DNA of 38,304 nt from Butyrivibrio sp. VCD2006 (GTDB lineage Bacteria; Bacillota; Clostridia; Lachnospirales; Lachnospiraceae), in assembly GCF_000423925.1 (NCBI RefSeq), contig NZ_AUIX01000046.1:1-38304 (forward strand), given 5' to 3'. A program made the translations under genes and the position numbers. The notes below the pieces were generated by a model, which was given only the letters and a program-made list of their open reading frames with translations, ran no database searches and was not told the origin of the DNA. This document shows, piece after piece, positions 32,396-38,304 of this stretch (its first letter is position 1; each line of letters opens with the position of its first letter).

Positions 32396-33244
32396 ATGAA
32401 AGAAAATGAAAAACCAAACGAATTGCTTCTGAATAAATACGAAATGTTAAAGGAGTATTTGAACTCGCTTAAAAGCGTAGCAATAGCATTCTCCAGCGGA
32501 GTGGATTCAACATTTTTGTTGTACGCTGCAAAAGAAGCACTGGGAGATAAGGTTATTGCTGTTACGGCTTCCTCCTGCTCTTTTCCGGTAAGAGAGCTTG
32601 CAGAGGCCAAAATGTTCTGTCTTGAACATGGAATAAGGCATGTGGTGGTGAAATCGGAAGAGCTTGAGATTGAGGGCTTCTCGCATAATCCCAAGAACCG
32701 CTGTTATCTGTGTAAACATGAACTATTTACAAAGATACGGGAAATTGCAGATAAAGAGGGGATAAGGGAGATCGCTGAGGGCTCGAACCTTGATGACAAT
32801 GGGGACTACAGGCCGGGACTGATGGCTGTTGCTGAGCTTGAAATTACAAGTCCACTTCGAAAAATAGGTTTTTCAAAAGAACAGATCAGAATATTGTCCA
32901 GATACTTAGGACTTCCAACCTGGAATAAGCAATCATTTGCGTGCCTTTCCAGTAGATTTCCTTATGGAGAGGAGATTACCGAAAAGAAGCTGGGCATGGT
33001 TGATAAGGCCGAGCAGCTGCTGATTGACCTGGGGTTTCATCAACTAAGAGTTAGAATACATGGAAGCATTGCGCGAATAGAGCTTAATCCTGCTGAGTTT
33101 TCCGGGTTCATGAAGGAAAACATAAGAAGCGAGGTTTACACGAAACTAAAAGAGTACGGTTTTACTTATGTTACTTTGGATATTTTGGGGTATCGTACAG
33201 GAAGCATGAACGAAACACTTTCTGACGAAGAAAAGAGAGGATGA
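32396..33244 (+). CDS. larE: LarE-family ATP-dependent sulfur transferase
   Basis: A 282-residue PP-loop protein. The PP-loop FSSGVDST lies near residue 36, followed by PVRELAEAK. Cysteines C103 and C106 (NRCYLCK) and C183 (FACLSSRFPYG) form the three-cysteine set of the [4Fe-4S]-type LarE, rather than the single sacrificial cysteine type. LarE thiolates the nicotinic acid-derived precursor of the nickel-pincer nucleotide used by lactate racemase and relatives. LarB and LarC are not in this window. The ATG at 32396 follows AGGTG; the upstream GTG 32387 is less likely. The next gene starts 3 bases after its stop, so an operon with a heavy-metal membrane protein is likely. Confidence 0.88.
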   Translation: MKENEKPNELLLNKYEMLKEYLNSLKSVAIAFSSGVDSTFLLYAAKEALGDKVIAVTASSCSFPVRELAEAKMFCLEHGIRHVVVKSEELEIEGFSHNPKNRCYLCKHELFTKIREIADKEGIREIAEGSNLDDNGDYRPGLMAVAELEITSPLRKIGFSKEQIRILSRYLGLPTWNKQSFACLSSRFPYGEEITEKKLGMVDKAEQLLIDLGFHQLRVRIHGSIARIELNPAEFSGFMKENIRSEVYTKLKEYGFTYVTLDILGYRTGSMNETLSDEEKRG

Positions 33245-33247
33245 TAA

Positions 33248-34645
33248 ATGGCAATGAAACGTGTAGTCCTGGCAATAGATGGGATGACCTGTATTAATTG
33301 TCAGAATAAGATTGAAAAGAAACTGAATAAAACAGTAGGACTGACAAAGGTTAAAGTCTCTTACAGCAAAGGAACAGCTGAGTTTTCTTATGATCCGGAT
33401 AAGATATCTATTGAACGCATTTCGGATATCATCATTAACCTTGGGTACAGCGTTATAGATAAAAAGAAACAGCGAAAGGTAGCGGCTATAAGTGCTGCAG
33501 GAATTCTATCCATTATTGCAATGTTATACGTGCTGTTACAAAGGTCAGGGTTTCTTAACATGCTTGTTCCGGCAAAACTGGCTGATTCCGGAATGGGATA
33601 TGGAATGCTGTTTGTAGTAGGACTTCTGACCTCTGTCCACTGCATTGCTATGTGCGGAGGGATAAACCTCTCTCAAAGTATTTCATACGACAATTCGAAA
33701 AACACAGTGCTTGCACCGGTTCTTTATAACGCCGGCAGAGTGATTTCCTATACTGGAATAGGCTTTGCTCTTGGTCTTATCGGAATGCTGGCTACAGGTG
33801 GTAGTGGAGCCGAAGTTCCGGTATTTCTACAGGGAATTCTTAAAATAGTAGCCGGAACAATAATGATAATCATGGGTATAAATATACTTGGAGTGATCCC
33901 CGGGCTTAGAAGATTTCAGATAAGAATTCCCACATCCATATCAGGAAAAATACTTGGGGCAAGGCAAAATGAGACCAGACCTTTATTTGTAGGACTTTTG
34001 AACGGGCTTATGCCATGCGGGCCACTTCAGTCAATGCAGATAATAGCCTTAGGCTCCGGAGACCCTGTTGCAGGAGCATTGTCCATGTTTGTGTTTAGCC
34101 TTGGAACAGTTCCTCTTATGCTTGGACTTGGCTCTTTTATATCTTCAGTTGGCAAGAAACATACCAAAGCAGTAATGAATGTTGGCGGAGTATTTGTTGT
34201 GGTTTTGGGACTTGCAATGTTTACCCAGGGTGGAGCACTTGCAGCACAAATGCCTTTTATTGGAAATCAGAGCTGGCAAATGGCAGATTCACCTGAAGGT
34301 TATGTGGCTGGCGATGATTTCAGCAATAACACTGATGACAGCAAAGATGCCAAGGTCTCATCGGATATCTTAGAGGAAGGCGATGTTCAGATTGTTGAGA
34401 GCAATCTGGAACTTGGATATTATCCAGAAATAACCGTTTATAGCGGTGTTCCGGTCAAGTGGACTATAAATGCTTCAGAAAGATCCATAAATGGTTGCAA
34501 TTATAGGATGATATTGGGAGAGTACGGAATAGTTCACGATTTTGTCCCAGGAGAAAATGTTATTGAGTTTACTCCGGGAGAGCCCGGAACAGTGCAGTAT
34601 TCCTGTTGGATGGGAATGGTTTACGGAAAGATAAACGTTATTTAA
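33248..34645 (+). CDS. HMA domain - UreH/SafE-like membrane domain - cupredoxin-like fusion (copper handling)
   Basis: A 465-residue protein in three parts. Residues ~1-70 are a heavy-metal-associated domain with GMTCINC (C15, C18). Residues ~78-335 are a six-helix sulfite-exporter/UreH-like transmembrane domain (LTSVHCIAMCGGINLSQS, NGLMPCGPLQSMQ with paired motifs). Residues ~375-465 form a cupredoxin-like domain, with NGCNYRM and FSCWMGMV-type text (here YSCWMGMVYGKI), which would bind copper outside the membrane. This order is known in Clostridia and is linked to copper or silver transfer. It follows larE by 3 bases with AGAGGATGA as ribosome binding site. A specific metal is not shown by the sequence alone. 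Confidence 0.85.
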   Translation: MAMKRVVLAIDGMTCINCQNKIEKKLNKTVGLTKVKVSYSKGTAEFSYDPDKISIERISDIIINLGYSVIDKKKQRKVAAISAAGILSIIAMLYVLLQRSGFLNMLVPAKLADSGMGYGMLFVVGLLTSVHCIAMCGGINLSQSISYDNSKNTVLAPVLYNAGRVISYTGIGFALGLIGMLATGGSGAEVPVFLQGILKIVAGTIMIIMGINILGVIPGLRRFQIRIPTSISGKILGARQNETRPLFVGLLNGLMPCGPLQSMQIIALGSGDPVAGALSMFVFSLGTVPLMLGLGSFISSVGKKHTKAVMNVGGVFVVVLGLAMFTQGGALAAQMPFIGNQSWQMADSPEGYVAGDDFSNNTDDSKDAKVSSDILEEGDVQIVESNLELGYYPEITVYSGVPVKWTINASERSINGCNYRMILGEYGIVHDFVPGENVIEFTPGEPGTVQYSCWMGMVYGKINVI

Positions 34646-34674
34646 AAAGAGATATAGCTATGAGGAGGATACGT

Positions 34675-34791
34675 ATGATTAAAAGAGATGAAGCATTTGA
34701 ATTACTGAAAAAGTATAAGAGCAAAGGCTCAGGACTTGGCAATGAGCTGATAGACTTTGTAAACAGATTTTCAAGAAGGAATTGTAAATAG
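34675..34791 (+). CDS. 38-codon reading frame, probably a truncated gene head
   Basis: ATG 34675 has an excellent GAGGAGG ribosome binding site. The frame reads MIKRDEAFELLKKYKSKGSG and ends at 34791. The first ~14 residues resemble the start of HDIG-type phosphohydrolases (MIxRxEAFELLKKYN), but no HD motif follows, so it may be a head joined to a foreign tail. A real micro-protein coupled to azlC is an alternative; its stop lies directly before the GTG of that gene. Confidence 0.4.
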   Translation: MIKRDEAFELLKKYKSKGSGLGNELIDFVNRFSRRNCK

Positions 34792-35481
34792 GTGGATAAT
34801 AAACAGCTCTTTAAATATGCGTTTATAAAGTCAATACCAATCATGTGCAGTTATCTTTTTGTGAGTATGGCCTATGGAATCCTGATGGAAGAGTCGGGGT
34901 TTGAATGGTATTACTCACTCCTTGTCAGCCTGTCTGTATATACTGGAGCTTTTCAGTTTGTTTTGACTACGTTGCTTTCGGCGGGAGCATCAATACTTAC
35001 GATAATGATAACAGCTCTTTTTATGAACAGTAGGCAGACTTTTTATAGCCTGTCGTTTGTTGATGAGTTCAGTAGTATGGGATGGAAAAAGCCGTACATG
35101 ATTCATACTATGACCGATGAGACATATGCTGTGAACTGCACGTTGGAGTTGAAAGATGCAGAGAAGAAGCAGGTTATGTTCTGGGTGGCATTCTTATCAC
35201 GTTGCTATTGGATGACAGGAGCTGTTATTGGCGGATTCCTGGGGCAGATAATTCCGTTTTCATTGGAAGGCATTGATTTCTCTATGACTGCATTGTTTGT
35301 AATCATTTTTATAGATCAGTGGGAAAAGGCAGATACTCATAAACCTGCATTGGCTGGATTGGCTGTGGGAATTATCAGCCTCTTAATATTTGGAGAGAAT
35401 CAGTTTATGCTTCCGGCTCTTATCATTGTTTCAATGCTGCTAGTTTGGTATAACTCAAGAAAGCAGGTGGCAGTAGAATGA
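34792..35481 (+). CDS. azlC: AzlC-family branched-chain amino acid exporter subunit
   Basis: A 229-residue membrane protein of the AzlC/LIV-E family. Family text includes IPIMCSYLFVSMAYGILMEE, SLSVYTGAFQFVLTTLLS and MNSRQTFYSLSF with the conserved NxRxxxY region. With AzlD it exports branched-chain amino acids or analogues. It starts with GTG at 34792 (AAGGA upstream), and overlaps azlD by 4 bases (ATGA), so the two are coupled. Confidence 0.9.
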   Translation: MDNKQLFKYAFIKSIPIMCSYLFVSMAYGILMEESGFEWYYSLLVSLSVYTGAFQFVLTTLLSAGASILTIMITALFMNSRQTFYSLSFVDEFSSMGWKKPYMIHTMTDETYAVNCTLELKDAEKKQVMFWVAFLSRCYWMTGAVIGGFLGQIIPFSLEGIDFSMTALFVIIFIDQWEKADTHKPALAGLAVGIISLLIFGENQFMLPALIIVSMLLVWYNSRKQVAVE

Positions 35482-35804
35482 TGAGACCATGGTATATTTT
35501 ATTGGCAATAGTAATGTCAGCGCTAATCACCTTTGGACTTAGGGCGCTGCCATTTGTTCTTTTCAGAGGCGGACGCAGTATGCCGGAATGGATGCAGCGC
35601 CTTGGACAGATTCTTCCATCAGCAATCATGGCTGTGCTTATCGTATACTGCTTGAAAGGGGCGAAGAGTAATCCTATCGGAATAGGAATTCCTGGAATTA
35701 TTGCAGTTGCTGTTGTTGTAGCAAGTTATAAGAGGAAGCACAATACATTTATCAGCATTATAGTCGGAACTGCTGCGTATATGATTATGTTAAGATGCAT
35801 GTGA
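35478..35804 (+). CDS. azlD: AzlD-family branched-chain amino acid transporter subunit
   Basis: A 108-residue protein with about four hydrophobic helices. ALITFGLRALPFVLFRGG and PEWMQRLGQILPSAIMAVLI are typical AzlD text. It is the small partner of AzlC, whose gene it overlaps by 4 bases. No terminator was noticed directly after it. Confidence 0.9.
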   Translation: MMRPWYILLAIVMSALITFGLRALPFVLFRGGRSMPEWMQRLGQILPSAIMAVLIVYCLKGAKSNPIGIGIPGIIAVAVVVASYKRKHNTFISIIVGTAAYMIMLRCM

Positions 35805-35840
35805 TAAAGTGAGCTTTCTAAATATTTCTAAATGTTTTGA

Positions 35841-36113
35841 TTTGATAATAGATGCTTTGCAGTGCAGGATTACTCTGCTGCAATCGAGAACATGCTATTG
35901 ACTATCGTGGCGCTTGGATATCAGAGTTGCTGGTATGAAGGTCATATTACAGATGAAGATAGAATATGTGACAAAATAGCTGCTATTCTCTCGGTGCCGG
36001 AGAATTATGATGTTGTATGTATATTGCCGGTAGGAGAGGCTGAAAGCGAACCTTCGATACCCAAGAAAAAAGGGTTTGAAGAAAGAGCTTGGTTTAACAC
36101 ATTCAAAGGTTGA
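35841..36113 (+). pseudogene. 3' fragment of a second nitroreductase-family gene
   Basis: The frame opens after a TGA at 35838 and reads CFAVQDYSAAIENMLLTIVA, then LGYQSCWYEG and GFEERAWFNTF near the end. This is the C-terminal ~85 residues of a nitroreductase of ~170. The GTG at 35862 has no ribosome binding site. It differs from the fragment at 18017 (other subfamily; ends FEERAW instead of ETVSYI). The head has been lost just after azlD. Confidence 0.7.
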
Positions 36114-36143
36114 AAGGCTGTTTACACAGGATGGATAGTGATT

Positions 36144-36833
36144 ATGAAGAGATCAGATAAAAGAGCTATCATAATAATTTTAATTGCAAACGTCATCCTT
36201 ATAGTTGCTGCTATTTGCGGGATAATACTGAGCAGATTCGTTTATGAAGATCATCTTGATGAGCCTTTGATCACAGTTGATGATACCGAGATTACCTTAA
36301 GAGAATTTGGATATTACATATATGAAGTAGAAGAGTTTGTGCAGAACCAGGCTCTTTTGTATGATCCTGAGAATCCAAAGCACTGGTGGAATACCCACTT
36401 TTCAGCCGGCATGGATTCTCAGTTTGTCTGTGATTACGCCAAGAAGGTGGCAGTTAACACTTGTATATTAGATGAGATTTATTATAAAAGAGCTCTTTCT
36501 GAAGGAGTTGTATTAAGTAGCGCGGAAGAAAAACAGGCAATGGTCGAAGCAAAGATGATCTTAAGCAGCATGACCGGGAATCAGCTTGCAAGAACAGGGG
36601 TGGATGAAAGCATCCTCACTAATATGCGGATAAAACATGCTCTTGCAGTAAAATATGCCAAATTTCTTGTAAATACCTGTGATTTAACAGGATATTCCGA
36701 AGACCCAGAAAAGCTTCTAAACTGGGACGGCGTGTATTATCAAGAAAAGATTCTACCGGAACATACAGTAAAGACTAATGATAAGGTTCTGGATAAAATA
36801 ACGTTGGGAAAAATAACAGTGAATTATGAGTAA
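36144..36833 (+). CDS. Membrane-anchored SurA-like chaperone/peptidyl-prolyl-isomerase-related protein
   Basis: A 229-residue protein with an N-terminal membrane anchor (residues ~8-30, AIIIILIANVILIVAAICGI) and an external part. That part includes VTVDDTEITLREFGYYIYEV-like text followed by helices, like the SurA N-terminal chaperone domain found in Lachnospiraceae. No parvulin PPIase domain is present. ATG 36144 is taken with AGGATGG upstream, rather than the GTG at 36138. A role in folding exported proteins is inference; the family is poorly studied. Confidence 0.55.
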   Translation: MKRSDKRAIIIILIANVILIVAAICGIILSRFVYEDHLDEPLITVDDTEITLREFGYYIYEVEEFVQNQALLYDPENPKHWWNTHFSAGMDSQFVCDYAKKVAVNTCILDEIYYKRALSEGVVLSSAEEKQAMVEAKMILSSMTGNQLARTGVDESILTNMRIKHALAVKYAKFLVNTCDLTGYSEDPEKLLNWDGVYYQEKILPEHTVKTNDKVLDKITLGKITVNYE

Positions 36834-36839
36834 TTCTAT

Positions 36840-36997
36840 TTGAATGTGTTAGAATTAAGCTGTTTCAGGAAATATCTGCTGAAGGAACGTCAGTTATCAT
36901 GGTGCCCCATGAGCTGGATACAATCCGTTTTGGCAACAAGGTCTATCAAATGGATGAGGGGACATTAAAGGAAGACATTGATGCGGCAATAGCATAG
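36840..36997 (+). pseudogene. 3' fragment of an ABC transporter ATPase gene
   Basis: The frame reads VRIKLFQEISAEGTSVIMVP, then HELDTIRFGNKVYQMDEGTL, ending in TAG 36995-36997. It contains the H-loop region of ABC ATPases (VxHELDTIRFxDRVYxMDxG), here with VPHE instead of VTHE. Walker motifs and signature are missing and there is no start codon. It lies directly before the convergent AraC gene. Confidence 0.6.
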
Positions 36998-37013
36998 ATG
37001 CACAACTTACAGA

Positions 37014-37877
37014 CTAGTTGGCTAATGCAGTGGAACCATTTTCTCTGTAGCTACTGGGAGTGCAACCTGTGTGCTTTTTAAATGCCTTGGAAAAGGTAAA
37101 GATATCAACGTAACCAACAGCGTTACCTATATAACTTATGGAGAGATCTGATTCCCTCAGCATCTTCTGGGCTGTCTGCATGCGATAAGTCTGCAGATAT
37201 CCTTTTATTGTATAACCTGTGGCATCATGAAAAAGGCGAGAAAGATAACTTCTGTTAAGACCGCAGACACCTGCGATATTTTCCATGGTAATCTGTTCTG
37301 AAAATTTAAGCTGTATGTATTTGATTACGGTTCGTACATATTGAAGCTGCTGGCTTTCTGCTGATGCTTCGTCTTTGTGGCCATATTCTTTTCTCAGGAA
37401 ATCCATTATTTCATAAATCTTCCCAATGCAATAGTACTCCCTTTCATAGTTTTCAAATATCTCATTGATTGATGCGCCAAAAATATCATCCCTGCTATTT
37501 GGCGATGAAACATCAAGGACCGGACTGTTTTCTCCAAGACCAATTTCCTTAAGGAGTGCAAGAAACTCCGTCCCTCCTATGTGAAGCCATCTGTAGCACC
37601 AGGGTGTATCTTTGTCTGCTTCATAGTACGCAGAAATGCCGGGAGGTATAAAAAAAATCTGATTTTCATGGATATTATGTGTCTTATCCCCAATCCTCAG
37701 TATGCCCTTGCCGGAAAGGACATAGTGAATTATTCCTCTTGACCGTATGATCGGGCCGTAGGAGTATTCAGGCTCACAGGCATAGCTACCTATCTCATAA
37801 AGTCTGACTTCCGCACTATTGTCGAAATCAGTAAATGCACAAAAGTCGAAGCCGACACCGTTTTCTTTCATCTGCAT
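37014..37877 (-). CDS. AraC-family regulator with cupin sensor
   Basis: A 287-residue regulator. The N-terminal cupin (IIHYVLSGKGILRIGDKTHN, IFFIPPGISAYYE) precedes the C-terminal double helix-turn-helix (ENIAGVCGLNRSYLSRLFHD, LSISYIGNAVGYVDIFTFSK, GCTPSSYREN). A GTG at 37907 is possible, but the ATG at 37877 is preferred because a strong GGAGG lies about 9 bases upstream of it, inside the longer frame. The target is unknown. The neighbours on both sides are remnants or non-coding, so its original operon may have been lost. Confidence 0.85.
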   Translation of the reverse strand: MQMKENGVGFDFCAFTDFDNSAEVRLYEIGSYACEPEYSYGPIIRSRGIIHYVLSGKGILRIGDKTHNIHENQIFFIPPGISAYYEADKDTPWCYRWLHIGGTEFLALLKEIGLGENSPVLDVSSPNSRDDIFGASINEIFENYEREYYCIGKIYEIMDFLRKEYGHKDEASAESQQLQYVRTVIKYIQLKFSEQITMENIAGVCGLNRSYLSRLFHDATGYTIKGYLQTYRMQTAQKMLRESDLSISYIGNAVGYVDIFTFSKAFKKHTGCTPSSYRENGSTALAN

Positions 37878-37907
37878 TGCAAGGCTACCTCCGGTTATGA
37901 GTGTCAC

Positions 37908-38304
37908 AAAATGACAAATGCTAATAACATAATAGCATACCCTGAATGGTCTGTGTAAATTAGAATAAGTTTTGTTCGAAGGGTTCGGACAGGAAACTTA
38001 AGATCAGGATGATCTCTCGGAATCTTGAGTGATCATGCCAGCTAAATTCTGGCAATTGAACTTTGACAAGTGAATATTACCCAAGATGAAAAAAAGATGC
38101 AAAACAGGGCATGAATAATAGACATAACACTGTTGCTATGCCTGAGAATGCTGTATGATATTTACGAGATCATGCTACATTACAAACCAACTTTCTCAGG
38201 GCGGATTCGTAAGGCAGATCCCATGCATCCAAATGTTGTAACATGAGGATGTGATAGAGGCGGCAGTACCACATCTTTGTTGAGCGGTGCCTGCCGCTTT
38301 CTAG
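37908..38304 (+). other. Right-end region without a clear gene
   Basis: This holds the regulator's leader and then unassigned DNA. In one frame, 38148-38246 reads MLYDIYEIMLHYKPTFSGRI and ends PMHPNVVT with TGA, possibly another gene tail. An inverted repeat GCGGCAG (38260-38266) and CTGCCGC (38291-38297) followed by TTTCT could be a terminator, cut close to the window edge. Nothing else is recognised. Confidence 0.35.

Noticed and set aside
34675..34791. HDIG phosphohydrolase gene call
   Set aside because: Only the first ~14 residues resemble that family and no HD motif is present, so no function was assigned.
1..38304. CRISPR array, tRNA, rRNA, insertion sequence, integrase, or toxin-antitoxin pair
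   Set aside because: I looked for regular repeats, cloverleaf-like text, transposase or recombinase motifs and small paired genes and saw none that could be supported.

Overview
The window looks like chromosome of a Gram-positive anaerobe of the Lachnospiraceae, most like the Butyrivibrio/Pseudobutyrivibrio group. This rests on moderate-to-low G+C, clean AGGAGG-type ribosome binding sites, several AraC regulators beside sugar hydrolases, GPH-type symporters, a LarE protein, and small membrane families familiar from that group. It is inference from gene content; no rRNA or tRNA gene is present to anchor it.

Layout. 1-3780: tail of a radical SAM gene, a PhzF-like isomerase, a PAP2 phosphatase/XRE regulator pair, then collapsed gene pieces and half of a GNAT acetyltransferase gene. 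3802-5420: a manganese (yybP-ykoY) riboswitch with terminator controlling one long gene that fuses an MntP manganese exporter to a ZIP-family transporter. 5422-6441: remnants only (RpoA-CTD-like piece, macro domain without its head, an unknown gene tail, first 26 codons of tag). 6723-18018: an A+T-richer sugar island with a GPH symporter, a divergent AraC regulator, and a GH3/GH1/GH2/GPH-symporter operon for uptake and cytoplasmic hydrolysis of beta-linked oligosaccharides. Two copies of a 20-bp-spaced TTACA direct repeat tie the first transporter and the operon to one regulator. Broken genes flank the island: tag on the left, a nitroreductase on the right.

18522-26341: AraC regulator divergent from an ABC sugar importer (double ATPase, permease, lipoprotein binding protein, second permease) and a cytoplasmic GH78-like hydrolase; a GH3 gene that once followed is reduced to its first ~26 codons. 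26341-29932: a lipoprotein esterase, then a TetR gene facing two 24-bp palindromes in front of an SDR/membrane-protein operon. 29973-32174: LysR divergent from flavodoxin and hexapeptide acyltransferase genes. 32396-35804: LarE, an HMA/UreH-like/cupredoxin membrane protein, a tiny reading frame, and the AzlCD amino-acid exporter. 35841-38304: another nitroreductase tail, a membrane-anchored SurA-like protein, an ABC ATPase tail, an AraC regulator and an end without a clear gene.

Most distinctive points: (1) the riboswitch-controlled MntP-ZIP fusion; (2) the shared AraC direct-repeat operator; (3) an unusual density of 'deletion scars', where the head of one gene is joined to the tail of another with no transposase nearby; (4) paired TetR palindromes; (5) larE co-transcribed with a copper-type HMA/cupredoxin membrane protein. 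No CRISPR array, insertion sequence, integrase, tRNA or rRNA was seen.
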